Shown here: one piece after another, positions 36,994 to 46,139 of the stretch
Position numbering within the stretch: position 1 is the first letter of the stretch
How the letters are laid out: every line of letters begins with the position of its first letter
DNA from: JAADHY01 sp964428935
GTDB lineage: Bacteria; Planctomycetota; Planctomycetia; Planctomycetales; Planctomycetaceae
DNA: 64,000 nucleotides
NCBI GenBank assembly: GCA_964428935.1
Contig: CAYSAG010000001.1
Location: forward strand, 1-64,000
Reading direction: 5' to 3'
Notes under the pieces: generated by a model
The model's input: only the letters and a program-made list of their open reading frames with translations
What the model was told of the DNA's origin: nothing
Database searches by the model: none
Program-made: the position numbers and the translations under genes

Positions 36994-37503
36994 ATGTTGA
37001 GCCAGACCATTCAGGACGCGCTGAACCGCCAGTTGAACGCCGAGTTTGCTTCGTCGTACCTTTACCTTTCCATGTCGGCCTGGTGCGAAAGCCAGAACCT
37101 GACGGGAATGGCTCAATGGATGCGAATGCAGGCCCAGGAGGAGTGGGAACACGGCATGAAAATTTTCGGGTTCATTCACGACCGCGACGGGCAGGTCGTT
37201 CTGGACGCCATTCCCGCCCCGCAGTCGCAATGGGACTCGCCTTTGGCCCTTTTCCAAGCCGCCTACGACCACGAGTGCGGTGTGACCCGCGGAATCAACG
37301 AGCTGGTCGACCTGGTGCTGCAGGAAAAAGACCACGCCACCTACACGTTCCTGCAATGGTTTGTGTCGGAGCAGGTGGAGGAAGAGTCGACGGTGAAGAG
37401 CATTGTGGACCGCCTGAAGTTGGTGGGCGACGAGGTTAGCGCCTTGCTGTTCCTCGACAGCCAGCTCGGTCAGCGGTCGTCGTCCACGCCCACCGGGCCG
37501 TAG
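36994..37503 (+). CDS. ftn: ferritin
   Basis: This encodes 169 residues, the normal length for bacterial ferritins that oxidise Fe(II) and store the mineral in a 24-mer. The ferroxidase ligands line up with E. coli FtnA: Glu17, Glu50, His53, Glu94, Gln127 and Glu130, with Glu49 and Glu126 also present. AAAGGGAG precedes the ATG at 36994; the longer open frame upstream is non-coding. The C-terminal ten residues are Ser/Thr/Pro-rich. It is monocistronic as far as can be seen. Confidence 0.96.
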   Translation: MLSQTIQDALNRQLNAEFASSYLYLSMSAWCESQNLTGMAQWMRMQAQEEWEHGMKIFGFIHDRDGQVVLDAIPAPQSQWDSPLALFQAAYDHECGVTRGINELVDLVLQEKDHATYTFLQWFVSEQVEEESTVKSIVDRLKLVGDEVSALLFLDSQLGQRSSSTPTGP

Positions 37504-37678
37504 TTTGGTCGTCGGGGCGCCGGCCGGCGCCCGCTCGAGCGACACGACGTGACCGGCTCGAACAGCCAGCTCGCCAACTTCAGGACAGCGACGGAAGCTG
37601 CACGGCGCGGCGGACGTCGCTCTCGGCCGAGCGACCCTCTGACTTCCTCGCCACTCTTCGCCACCGGTCGCGCTTCTC

Positions 37679-38827
37679 ATGCCCCTGAACGTGTTCGACC
37701 TGGACGGCCTGCAGGCGGCCGCGTTCGTGGACCGGCCGAACCGTTTCGTCGTGCGCTGTCGGCTGGGGCGACGACTGGTCACGGCCTTTCTGCCGAACCC
37801 GGGACGACTGTGGGAGTTGCTGCTCCCGGGGGCGACCGTCCACTTGTTGCCGCGAGACGTCTCGGAGACTTCGACCACGAAGCACGCCTACACGGCCGTG
37901 GCCGTGGAGCGAGATGGCCGGCCCGTGCTCTTGCACACGCACTGGACCAACCGCGTGGTCCGCACGTTGCTAGAACGGCGACTCGTCCCCGGCCTGGAAG
38001 ACGCAACGGTGCTGGCCGCCGAAGTGCAGGAAGGACGCAGTCGGTTCGACTTCTTGCTGCAGCAAGGTCGAAGCCGGCTGCTGTTGGAAGTCAAGTCGTG
38101 CACGCTGTTCGGCAACCGCGTGGCCATGTTTCCGGACGCCGTGACGGAGCGGGGACGGCGACACTTGTTGGAGCTGGCGTCGCTGAGTCGTCCTGGGCAA
38201 CGGCCTGTCGTGCTGTTCCTGGTCCACACGCCCGACGTGGACTGGTTCCTTCCAGACTACCACACCGACCTGGCCTTCAGCCAAACGCTGCTCCACGTGC
38301 GGAACGAGCTGCAAGTGATTCCGGTCGCCGTTCGGTGGACGCGGCGACTGACGTTGAGCGGCCCGGTCAAGCGTCTGGAGGTTCCTTGGTCCTTTGTCGA
38401 ACAGGAGGCTCGAGACCGCGGAAGCTACCTGCTGATTCTTCGGTTGAGCGGCCGTCGGACGGTCGAGGTGGGACGGCTCGGACGCCACGACTTCGCCCCA
38501 GGCTACTACGTCTACGTCGGCTCCGCTCAGACAGGCCTGTCGGCCCGGCTGGTCCGGCACGTCCGTCGCCGAAAAAGACTGCACTGGCACGTGGACTACC
38601 TGCGGCAAGTGGCCGACGAGTGCGTTCCGTTGGCCGTGCGGTCGTCCAGGCGTGAGGAATGCGAATTGGCGGGCGCTTTGGAAGGCCTGTTCGTTCCTGG
38701 CCCGACCGGGTTCGGCTCGTCCGACTGCGACTGCCCCACGCACTTGTTCTACTCCGACACACCTCCGCTCCACCGACCGGACTTCCACGAACTGCTGCAA
38801 CGTTTTCGAATGCGACGGCCGGAGTAA
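37679..38827 (+). CDS. sfsA: SfsA nuclease fused to a DUF123 domain
   Basis: This encodes 382 residues, well above the roughly 235 of ordinary SfsA. Residues 1-235 match SfsA: FLPNPGRLWELLLPG, the nuclease-like core FDFLLQQ...LLLEVKSCTL, and the AMFPDAVTERGRRHLLEL helix. Residues of about 247-380 match DUF123 (GSYLLILRL, GYYVYVGSAQTGLSARLVRH, HWHVDYL), a small domain related to GIY-YIG nucleases. The join suggests a two-domain nucleic-acid-processing enzyme; SfsA itself is a DNA/RNA nuclease candidate of uncertain role. It lies downstream of ferritin with no evident link. Confidence 0.88.
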   Translation: MPLNVFDLDGLQAAAFVDRPNRFVVRCRLGRRLVTAFLPNPGRLWELLLPGATVHLLPRDVSETSTTKHAYTAVAVERDGRPVLLHTHWTNRVVRTLLERRLVPGLEDATVLAAEVQEGRSRFDFLLQQGRSRLLLEVKSCTLFGNRVAMFPDAVTERGRRHLLELASLSRPGQRPVVLFLVHTPDVDWFLPDYHTDLAFSQTLLHVRNELQVIPVAVRWTRRLTLSGPVKRLEVPWSFVEQEARDRGSYLLILRLSGRRTVEVGRLGRHDFAPGYYVYVGSAQTGLSARLVRHVRRRKRLHWHVDYLRQVADECVPLAVRSSRREECELAGALEGLFVPGPTGFGSSDCDCPTHLFYSDTPPLHRPDFHELLQRFRMRRPE

Positions 38828-39083
38828 CGCGAACGTTTGCTCCTGTCGGTCTTTTCGTCGCAACCGTCTTCGCCCGGACGGCGCTGGCCTTCGACGGGCG
38901 CCGACACCGACGCGGGCGTCCGTGGAAAAGCCTCTTCCGGCTGAGCCCGCTCCGTCCGCTCTCGAGCTCGTCCTGACGGAAGTCCGCCACGCGGTTCAAG
39001 TGGTCGACCAGTGCATTTGACAACCTCGAACGGCGACCTAGGGTTGCCGTGTCCGTTGGGCTTTCGAACTGGGGAGGGGCAGC

Positions 39084-39584
39084 ATGGACACACCACTGAC
39101 CGACAAGCTGAACGTCGTCGGAACAACGCCGTCGCCGCCGCGAGGCAGTTCCCGTTGGACGCCGCTGGACGTCCTGCGGGCTTGTCCTTCGACCAGTCGA
39201 CACGTCGACTGCTTGGTGGCCAGTTGGACACCCGACCGAATGCCGCTGGCCATTCGAAAGCGGCACCGAGTGCCTTTCATTCAGCCCTTGTGGGCCATTC
39301 CGCTGAACGACTTGTTCCACGCCGTCGGAGAACCGGTGCTCGGGCAAGCGCAAGACCTGTCCATTGGCGGCGTGTCGTTCTGGCACAAGGCGGCCATTAC
39401 CACCAAGCACGTCGCGCTGTCTTTCTCGTCCGACCAAACCGACCTGCCGTGGATTGTGACCCGGCTGAAGTGGTGTCGCTTCAAAGACGACGGCACGTAC
39501 GTCAGCGGCGGTCTGTTCGTGTGCACGGTTTGGCTGAGCGAGTGTTTTCCACAGCCGAAGGCGGAAGAAGTTCCGACCCGCTGA
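39084..39584 (+). CDS. PilZ-domain-like protein
   Basis: This encodes 166 residues. The two c-di-GMP contact motifs of PilZ are approximated: a basic RKRHR stretch (about residues 58-62) and DLSIGGVSF (about 91-99, consensus D/NxSxxG). The strands that follow (HVALSFSSD, WIVTRLKWCRFKDDGTYVSGGLF) fit the PilZ barrel. GGGAGGGG precedes the ATG. It would act as a soluble c-di-GMP effector. The basic motif is imperfect, so ligand binding is uncertain. Confidence 0.7.
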   Translation: MDTPLTDKLNVVGTTPSPPRGSSRWTPLDVLRACPSTSRHVDCLVASWTPDRMPLAIRKRHRVPFIQPLWAIPLNDLFHAVGEPVLGQAQDLSIGGVSFWHKAAITTKHVALSFSSDQTDLPWIVTRLKWCRFKDDGTYVSGGLFVCTVWLSECFPQPKAEEVPTR

Positions 39585-39628
39585 CGGCGTCGGCGGTTCG
39601 GCTCCGTCGAGCCGCAAGCACGGCTCGC

Positions 39629-40468
39629 TCAGTTCCACGCGGCGACGGAACGGCGAGCCTCGGCCAACTGCTCCGCCAGGTAGTCCGCCTCTTCCGGCGG
39701 TGCCGTGCGCAGGCAGCTTTCCAGCAACTCCAGAGCCGCCGCGGCGTGTCCGGCTTTCAAAGACAGCACGGCCAAGTCTCGTCGTTGTTCGAACGAAGCC
39801 GGCTGCAGAGCGCAAAGCCGTCGCTGAACCAACCAAGCCGCTTGCCACTTCTCGCGCTGAACGTGGAGCAGTTTGAGCTGAGTGAGCCAACGCAAGACGA
39901 CGGCCCGCGCCGAAGCGGGCTCCAGCTGTCTCACAATTCGAGCCGGCGGCACCTGAGTTCGCGCGGCCAGCCACGCCACACACTCGTCCGCCTCCAACAG
40001 ACGTCCGCCGTGAAACGCGTCGAGGAACAAGGGCCCTTCTGCGCTTTCGTAGCGAGTCAGAAAGTACGTCGGCGCGGCCACCCCGTTCAGCTCAATCAAC
40101 ACGGCGTCGGCCACGGACATGTAAAGCAGCGACAGTCCCAACGGCGCACCCCGGCCCGAGTCAATGATTCGGTGCAGGAAGTAACCGTCCGGTGACTCAA
40201 GGACCGACGCGTCGCCGACCAGCCCGTGTCGGTCGGCCAGACACGCGGCCAGGCGTCGCAGCGCGTCGGCCTCGGACCACGCCAACGCCACTTCGCCCAA
40301 CAGCTCTTCCCGCCGTCCAGCAATCCACTGCAAGGTGTCGTCGGGTCGAACGTCTGGGTCGAGGTCTGCGGCCAGCTCGGCCGAAAGCCGCGCCCAGTCG
40401 ACGCGGGTCGCTCGCAACGCCAACTTCGCAAATTCGTCTCCGGGAATCGGTCCAAAGAGGTCGTTCAT
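39629..40468 (-). CDS. SirB1-like transglutaminase-family/TPR protein
   Basis: This encodes 279 residues. The middle part (LESPDGYFLHRIIDSGRGAPLGLSLLYMSVADAVLIELNG, then PLFLDAFHGGRLL) matches the SirB1/transglutaminase-like 2 family, usually followed by TPR helices as seen here at about 195-275 (ALQPASFEQRRDLAVLSL). The catalytic Cys usual for transglutaminases is not evident, as in many SirB1 homologues. The start before NDLFGPIP was chosen because the longer frame adds a non-conserved stretch. Its biochemical role is unknown. Confidence 0.8.
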   Translation of the reverse strand: MNDLFGPIPGDEFAKLALRATRVDWARLSAELAADLDPDVRPDDTLQWIAGRREELLGEVALAWSEADALRRLAACLADRHGLVGDASVLESPDGYFLHRIIDSGRGAPLGLSLLYMSVADAVLIELNGVAAPTYFLTRYESAEGPLFLDAFHGGRLLEADECVAWLAARTQVPPARIVRQLEPASARAVVLRWLTQLKLLHVQREKWQAAWLVQRRLCALQPASFEQRRDLAVLSLKAGHAAAALELLESCLRTAPPEEADYLAEQLAEARRSVAAWN

Positions 40469-41077
40469 GGTTGCCAAGTCGAGAAAGAGTAGGCTGACAG
40501 GCAGGTGAGTTACGGGAAAGGAAATCAAACGACGAAGGGTAAAAGGGCGGCGAATTCTAGTGACGAGCTCGGTCCGTCACAATTCCAAGTCCGTACACGT
40601 TCAAGCCGACGCGAGGAAGAAGCCGACGCGACGAGACAGCGGCTGGGAAAGTGCATGGGTTTTTCCGCCGCGGCGGGCGGCGGAGCCTGTTGTGCGCGAG
40701 GACGTGTTGTCGAGCTGCAGGCCGAGCGTTGCGGGTCGGCCAGGAGTAGGCTGTCGGCGGCGCGACCCGGTGAGCCCGTCGGCCTGACGGCCGTGCCGCA
40801 ACCGGCGCGCCGGCGGGTCCGCTGGTCCGCGCCAGAGCCCCAAGAACGGGTTCCCACAAGAAGCCGCAGAAACTACAGTTCGCACTCCACCGTGTGCCCC
40901 TCTCCGCCCTGAGCAAAGCCCCGTCGACGTGGGCTTGCAGTTCCGTTCGCCTTCCGCTCGCGGCCCCGCCGGCACTGGCGTTCGTTTCGGCCGTTCCGGT
41001 CTGCTGCCGAGTTCCTTTCCGGCCGGTGCAGCTGGCCGCAGCAGAGGTGGAGCAGCTTCGTTTCGGGAGACCCTGAA
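40469..41077. other. 609-base divergent intergenic region
   Basis: This lies between the SirB1-like gene and the small lipoprotein gene, transcribed apart. Frames here give Arg/Pro-rich translations without family features. No RNA gene, repeat or clear promoter was recognised. Confidence 0.45.
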
Positions 41078-41347
41078 ATGAAAGGCTTGCGTTTGGTCCT
41101 TGCCCTGCTCGTGCTCGTCGTGCTGAGCACCGTCGCGGTTGGTTGTGCAAACTTCACCCAAACCGGCGTGGGCCGGCTGTTGTACGAACTGCAGCCGCAC
41201 CGACTGTGGCGACTGAACCAAACGCCCGGCCCGACGACCGACGCTGCCGCCTACTACAGCGTGCCGCCCGGTCGAGTCGTTTGGAAAGACACCGGCCGGC
41301 CGGACTTGCAGCCGACGCCCCGGCAGCCTCGACCGCTCGAGCCGTGA
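41078..41347 (+). CDS. small lipoprotein
   Basis: This encodes 89 residues. A classic lipoprotein signal is visible: KGLRLVLALLVLVVLSTVAVGC, with the lipid-bearing Cys at residue 23. The mature part of about 66 residues is Pro/Arg/Thr-rich with one YYSVPPGRVVW segment. No family is recognised. Short planctomycete lipoproteins of this type are common and uncharacterised. Confidence 0.65.
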   Translation: MKGLRLVLALLVLVVLSTVAVGCANFTQTGVGRLLYELQPHRLWRLNQTPGPTTDAAAYYSVPPGRVVWKDTGRPDLQPTPRQPRPLEP

Positions 41348-41577
41348 CGCCGCTTGCCGTCGCAGTGCGTTGGGCCGACGGTGCGCGTTCGGACCGCGAC
41401 GTTCCCGGCGCCGACCGCTCGTGTGCTCATTGCGTCGACGCAGCGGGGTGTTCGTCTTTCGCCGGCGAGCAGAAGTTGGCAAGTTTGCGTCCCGCGACAG
41501 TCCAGACACGTCAGGCCCCGTGCCGCCGGCGACCGAAAAGCTTTCGAAACGCACCGGGCCGTCGGAAGGACGGGCCG

Positions 41578-42642
41578 CTACTGCTCGCTCACCAGCCGAG
41601 CGGCTCCGCGGCTGAGCAGGGTCTGAGCCAAACGTCGTCCGACCTGTTCGGCCTGATCGACCGGGGCTTGGTCCTTCGCCGTCAACCGCTCCCGTCCGTC
41701 GCGGCTCAACACGACCGCCTCCAGCGTCAGCCGGCCGTCGGCCACTTCAGACCAAACGCCGACGGGAGCGTGGCAACCGGCTCGCAGCTCCGCCAGCAAC
41801 GCCCTCTCGGCCACCACCCGCCTGAACGTGGCCGGGTGGTTGATTTTCTCCAGCAGCTCGCGGCAACGCTCGTCGTCGACGCGGCATTCGATTCCAAGAG
41901 CGCCCTGCCCCACGGCCGGGAACAGCAGCGGCGGCCCGAGCACGGCCGAAATGCGTCGCTCCAAGCCCAGCCGTCGCAGTCCGGCTTCCGCCAGCACCAG
42001 CACGTCGCACTGGCCGTCGTCAAGCTTTCGCAGGCGCGTCTCGACGTTGCCGCGAATGTCCACGACCTGCAGGTCCGGCCGAAGGTGCAGCAACTGAGCC
42101 TGGCGACGGAGACTGCCGCTGCCCACGCGAGCGGCCTCGGGAAGTTGGTCCAGCAGTTCCTGAGCCGTGCGAGGCGGAGCGGTTGGGTGGGCCCGTCCCG
42201 CGCCGGCGGGTTGTTCGGCGTCGAGGACCGACCGTGTCGTCTGGTTCGCGTCGGGTGAGTCTGTGTGCTCCGGCGACAAGGACGGCGACCCGGTGCAGTT
42301 CCCTGGCCGCTGAGGCAAAACCAGAGCGTCTCGGACCGGACCTCGCTCGGGAACCGCGGCCAACACGAGCCCTTCGACCGGTTCGGTCGGCAGGTCCTTC
42401 AGACTGTGGACGGCCAAGTCCGCTCGGCCGTCCAAAACGGCCCGCTGCACCTCGCGGGTGAAAACGCCAATTCCGCCAAGCGAGGCCAAAGAGCGAACCC
42501 GGTCGCGGTCGCCCTGCGTCGTCACCTCGACCAGCTCCACTTCCAGACCGCCGACGCGGCGCAAGCTCTCGGCGACAAACCTCGCTTGCCACTTGGCCAA
42601 TTGACTGGCGCGCGTGGCGATTCGAATGGCCGTTCCGTTCAT
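41578..42642 (-). CDS. hemC: porphobilinogen deaminase with inserted loop
   Basis: This encodes 354 residues, longer than the usual 305-320. HemC joins four porphobilinogens into hydroxymethylbilane for heme. Motifs are ATRASQLAKWQA, LGGIGVFTREVQRA, AVHSLKDLPTE, RVGSGSLRRQAQL, DIRGNVETRLRKL and AVGQGALGIE. The dipyrromethane cofactor attaches to Cys290 in LRAGCHAPVG. A Ser/Thr/Pro-rich insert of nearly 50 residues (about 111-158) separates RDALVLP from the second domain. The ATG at 42642 follows the DUF502 stop by 2 bases, so they share a transcript. Heme supply fits the many cytochromes. Confidence 0.95.
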   Translation of the reverse strand: MNGTAIRIATRASQLAKWQARFVAESLRRVGGLEVELVEVTTQGDRDRVRSLASLGGIGVFTREVQRAVLDGRADLAVHSLKDLPTEPVEGLVLAAVPERGPVRDALVLPQRPGNCTGSPSLSPEHTDSPDANQTTRSVLDAEQPAGAGRAHPTAPPRTAQELLDQLPEAARVGSGSLRRQAQLLHLRPDLQVVDIRGNVETRLRKLDDGQCDVLVLAEAGLRRLGLERRISAVLGPPLLFPAVGQGALGIECRVDDERCRELLEKINHPATFRRVVAERALLAELRAGCHAPVGVWSEVADGRLTLEAVVLSRDGRERLTAKDQAPVDQAEQVGRRLAQTLLSRGAARLVSEQ

Positions 42643-42644
42643 GG

Positions 42645-43853
42645 TCAATCGGTTTCGTCCTTCTTGTTGGCGTCGGTCGGTCCGGCCGGTTCGGGACCGG
42701 GGTGAGGGCGAAAGTGGGAAGTCTGTGAGGCGTCTTCGTCAGGACGCGGCGCTTGTCCGTTGGAGGGCTCGGCCGAGGCGGACGCGGCGTCTCCGTCCGA
42801 CGGCCTGGGAAACAACGGGCGACTGGCCGCGGCCAAACGCTTCGCCAGCTCCTTCTGGAGCAGCTCCGGAGTCACTCGTTGTCGTGGCGGCACGTGCACG
42901 CCGCACGAAATGCAAAACTGGAAGGCTTGGTCAATGGTCAGGTCCAGGTCAATGACCTCACTGCGCGGCACGCACACCGTGAAACCGGTGAAGGGAGCGG
43001 GCGAGGTGGGAATGAGCACGCTGACCATCGGCTCGCCGGCCGCGGCCGTCACTTGCAACAGTCCCTCGCCGGTCACAAACCCCAGCGACCAGATTCCCCG
43101 CCGCGGGTACTCCACCGCCACCACGCGGTTGTACTGGACCGTCCGTTCGCTGAAAAGAAACTCGGTCACTTGCTTGACCGGTGAGTACACGTTGCTAATG
43201 ACGGGCAGCCGGTTCAGAAAGACGTTTTCGACCTTTGCCACCGCCCACGCCCCCACGCGTGCCGTACCAATGCGACCCACGTAGTACAGCACCACAATGG
43301 CCACCGACACCGCCAAGACACTCAGACCAACGTAACCGAACGGGTTCCGGACCTCGGCCAACTCCATGTAGAAGCCGGTGACGGTGTGAGGCACTTCGTT
43401 TGGTGCGTGTCGAACGGCCACCTGAATGTACTCGTTGTAGGGCACGGCACGACGACTGCCGCCGAGCGGCACGTAGACCGCGTCCGCAATTCTTTCGTAA
43501 ATCCGCTCGACGTTCCGCCCTTGTTCGGCCTCACGTTGAGCGTTTTCCAACACCTGCCGCACCCAGCTCACGTCGTCCGGTTCCACCAGGTAGTTGGTGC
43601 CGCAGTAGGGCAAGGGCGGACCGTTCGGAACACGCTGCAAATCTCGCGTCGGAACCGAATGGTCAATCAACTCAGCAATGCCGAACCGGACAACCGTCGC
43701 AATCGGTTGAATGATGTAGTCGTTGATGCCGCGACCAATCCAAATCAGGATGACCAAAGTCAGCACGGGTGGCAAAATGATGGCCAGTCCCTTTAAAAGG
43801 AACTGGACACCGGGCGGTCGCCGTTTCGGAGTGCTGGCCACTGGTTCCGGCAT
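42645..43853 (-). CDS. DUF502 membrane protein
   Basis: This encodes 402 residues. DUF502 features are an N-terminal membrane helix (LLKGLAIILPPVLTLVILIWI, about 18-38), a second one near 192-210 (VGLSVLAVSVAIVVLYYVG), and the conserved stretch LPVISNVYSPVKQV, then GFVTGEG, VSVLIPTSPAPFTGF and the C-terminal DLTIDQAFQFCISCGV. A large periplasmic insert lies between the helices, and a Pro/Glu/Ser-rich tail follows. The function of DUF502 is unknown. It is translationally close to hemC. The first ATG giving the hydrophobic N-terminus was chosen. Confidence 0.85.
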   Translation of the reverse strand: MPEPVASTPKRRPPGVQFLLKGLAIILPPVLTLVILIWIGRGINDYIIQPIATVVRFGIAELIDHSVPTRDLQRVPNGPPLPYCGTNYLVEPDDVSWVRQVLENAQREAEQGRNVERIYERIADAVYVPLGGSRRAVPYNEYIQVAVRHAPNEVPHTVTGFYMELAEVRNPFGYVGLSVLAVSVAIVVLYYVGRIGTARVGAWAVAKVENVFLNRLPVISNVYSPVKQVTEFLFSERTVQYNRVVAVEYPRRGIWSLGFVTGEGLLQVTAAAGEPMVSVLIPTSPAPFTGFTVCVPRSEVIDLDLTIDQAFQFCISCGVHVPPRQRVTPELLQKELAKRLAAASRPLFPRPSDGDAASASAEPSNGQAPRPDEDASQTSHFRPHPGPEPAGPTDANKKDETD

Positions 43854-44002
43854 CGGTGAGTCTCCCGAAAGCGCGTGTGTGCAGACGGGGCGAGCTTGTC
43901 TCGTCCAGACGTCTGCCAGACAGTCCGTCGGCCGAGACCGCGACCGGCAAGGAAAGACCATGGAAGTGGCGTGCCGAAAGTCCGCTGCTGAGCCGGCCGC
44001 TT

Positions 44003-44884
44003 TCACGCGTGCTTGGGAACAACGGCGACGACTGCAACGACCACCCGCTCCGCTCCCGCCCGACGGAGCACCTCCGCACAACGGTCGGCCGTCGTCCCCG
44101 TGGTCAGGATGTCGTCGACCAGCAGAACCGTCCGTCCTCGCACGGCCGACGGACGCTTGACGCGAAACGCCCCGCTCAAGTTCTGCCGCCGTTTCTCTGC
44201 GGGTAAGCTGGACTGGTCGGGAGTGAGTCGCACCTTGGCGAGTATATTTCCGCGAAACGGTACTTTCAAGTAGCGTGCCAGCACCGTGGCGACGACCGCC
44301 GCCGAGTTGTGTGTGCTGGTCAGCCGTTTGGTCCAGTGCTGAGGAACTGGCACCACGAAGTCTGGCCCGACCTCTCGCAACCGCTCGCCCTGCTCCTGCC
44401 ACAGCAGCACCGCCAGCGCAACGCCCAAGGGATATCCTCCCGGGTCCTTCGCTCGAACGCACGCCGCTCGCAGCCAGTCCACGTACGTTCCCAGTCGAAC
44501 GACCTGGGCAAAACGGAACCGACGCCGACGACAGTGCAAGCAGCCGTTCGACGTGTCGGCGTACGGCCCGACGGGCATGCCACAACGAGGACAGCCCGGA
44601 CGAACCGTGGACAGAGCCGCCGAGCGGCAACTGTCGCACAACGGGACGACCGCTGGGAGCCCGAGCAACTTCAGCAGCCGCGTCGCTCGGCCGTCCGAAG
44701 ACTTCCCGCCGGACAACGCGACCGACAAGTCAACCGCTCCGCCGCAGAACGGACAGACGCTCGGCAAGACGAACTCGAACAAGCCGGCCCAACACCGCAC
44801 AGCCAGTTGCGTAAGTCGCCGCCGAGCGTTCGACACCCAGCAGTTGCGGAGGGCCGGCGACGGGAGATTCCTTGTCAGAGACAT
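44003..44884 (-). CDS. comF: ComF family phosphoribosyltransferase-like protein
   Basis: This encodes 293 residues. An N-terminal zinc-ribbon region is built from VCPFCGG, CDSC, CPRCG and CLHC. The C-terminal phosphoribosyltransferase domain ends in the PRPP-binding loop VLLVDDILTTGTT. In competent bacteria ComF acts at the inside of the membrane with the DNA-uptake machinery; elsewhere its role is open. The gene ends about 150 bases before the DUF502 gene on the same strand. It is the last gene before the compositional change at 45 kb. Confidence 0.9.
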   Translation of the reverse strand: MSLTRNLPSPALRNCWVSNARRRLTQLAVRCWAGLFEFVLPSVCPFCGGAVDLSVALSGGKSSDGRATRLLKLLGLPAVVPLCDSCRSAALSTVRPGCPRCGMPVGPYADTSNGCLHCRRRRFRFAQVVRLGTYVDWLRAACVRAKDPGGYPLGVALAVLLWQEQGERLREVGPDFVVPVPQHWTKRLTSTHNSAAVVATVLARYLKVPFRGNILAKVRLTPDQSSLPAEKRRQNLSGAFRVKRPSAVRGRTVLLVDDILTTGTTADRCAEVLRRAGAERVVVAVVAVVPKHA

Positions 44885-45017
44885 TGGGTCGGCCTGCGCA
44901 GTTCCGTCGCGATGGCGTCACGACCCGAGAGCCTTCCGACGGCAGCCGGTCAGCACGCGACAACGGAGGTTCCTGACGCGTCCGACCATCCACCGGATCG
45001 GCCCACAGGCTGGCCGG

Positions 45018-46139
45018 TCAAAACTCCTGCAGCAACTCCAACATTTTCCGGTCCAGACGGTGACCGTGAAAGTTCTCGTACTTCACGTCGGACCGTCGTG
45101 TGTCCAGGAAGCCAAACCCATGTTCTCCGCGGAAGTTCCACAAGGCCCAGCCCCAGCCGGCCTCCTTCCACAAGCTCAACACGTCCCGCATCCAACGCAA
45201 GGCGACTTCGTGAGGAACGGTGTCGAGAACACCCCACTCACCAACATGGACTCCCACACCGCGTGCTGCCAATTTCTTCCAAGGACGAATGCACGTCCGT
45301 TCGAGCCAAGCTCGATCCAAAACCTGTCCTTTCCGTTTCATGGGCCAACTGGGTTCAGGCCAATCCTTCTTTTCCAGCCAGTAGGCCTTGTAGTGTGTGA
45401 GCTCACGCGGCTGATACCCGCGGGTGCTTTGCGCCACTCGAGCGTCGACCAGCTCCCAGACCGGCTCATGGCCCCACGGCATGCCGTCTGAAATGATCAA
45501 CCGCTCGGGATCTTGTTCCCGGATGGCGGCAATGGCTCGGCGTGCGACTTTGGCGTACGTTTCTGTCGGAATACGAGCCGGCTCGTTGACCAAATTAAAA
45601 CTCAATTGCGTAGACGGAATGCCACGGTAGCGAGCTGCAAAATGCGACCAATAATACTCGAACAGTTTTTGGGCCCTTTCGTCTTTCCACAGATTCATTT
45701 TTGTTTTTCGGGCAACTCGGTAACCGGGAGCCCGGTGCATGTTCAGGCAGACGTGGATCCCGTACTGTTGTCCCCACTGGACCGCCTGGTCGATCTCTTT
45801 CAGCGTTTTTTCATCGAGTCGGTAGGGGTCGTCCGGGTCGGCCCAGCAGCGGTAGTCCATCGGAAGACGGACGAAGTTGAACCCTAACTCGGCGATCCAC
45901 TCGAAGTCCGACTCACGGAACGGTTGATTGCCGGGCATCGGGTCGGCGTGGACCCGCATGATGCTCTCGGCGTCCAACTTCTCCATCAGGTTGAAACCTC
46001 GCCAGCGCGGAAGCTTGCGCCACAGCTCCCGACCTGCATCCCGGTCCGTCGACTGAGTCTCGGCACGCCCAAGGACCGGGCTGGTGCAGCTGGCAGCAGC
46101 ACTACAAATGGTTGCCTTCAGGAAGTCGCGTCGTCTCAT
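45018..46139 (-). CDS. exported glycoside hydrolase family 5 cellulase-like
   Basis: This encodes 373 residues. A Tat signal (RRRDFLKAT, cleavage near residue 25) follows a GGAGG ribosome-binding site. GH5 features include RGFNLMEKL, FNFVRLPMDYRCWA, and the catalytic pair: acid/base Glu186 in NLVNEP and nucleophile Glu301 in VGEWG. It should cleave a beta-1,4-glucan or mannan outside the cytoplasm. GATC sites are frequent and the GC content visibly lower than in comF next door, so this gene marks the left edge of the foreign-looking segment. Confidence 0.92.
   Translation of the reverse strand: MRRRDFLKATICSAAASCTSPVLGRAETQSTDRDAGRELWRKLPRWRGFNLMEKLDAESIMRVHADPMPGNQPFRESDFEWIAELGFNFVRLPMDYRCWADPDDPYRLDEKTLKEIDQAVQWGQQYGIHVCLNMHRAPGYRVARKTKMNLWKDERAQKLFEYYWSHFAARYRGIPSTQLSFNLVNEPARIPTETYAKVARRAIAAIREQDPERLIISDGMPWGHEPVWELVDARVAQSTRGYQPRELTHYKAYWLEKKDWPEPSWPMKRKGQVLDRAWLERTCIRPWKKLAARGVGVHVGEWGVLDTVPHEVALRWMRDVLSLWKEAGWGWALWNFRGEHGFGFLDTRRSDVKYENFHGHRLDRKMLELLQEF

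Noticed and set aside
39599..39614. Hairpin CGGCTC-CGTC-GAGCCG between the PilZ and SirB1-like genes as a bidirectional terminator
   Set aside because: No T-tract follows on either strand.
40601..41554. 317-codon minus-strand open frame across the 40.5-41.5 kb gap
   Set aside because: Its Arg/Pro/Gly-rich translation covers both non-coding DNA and the opposite strand of the lipoprotein gene, and lacks any motif.
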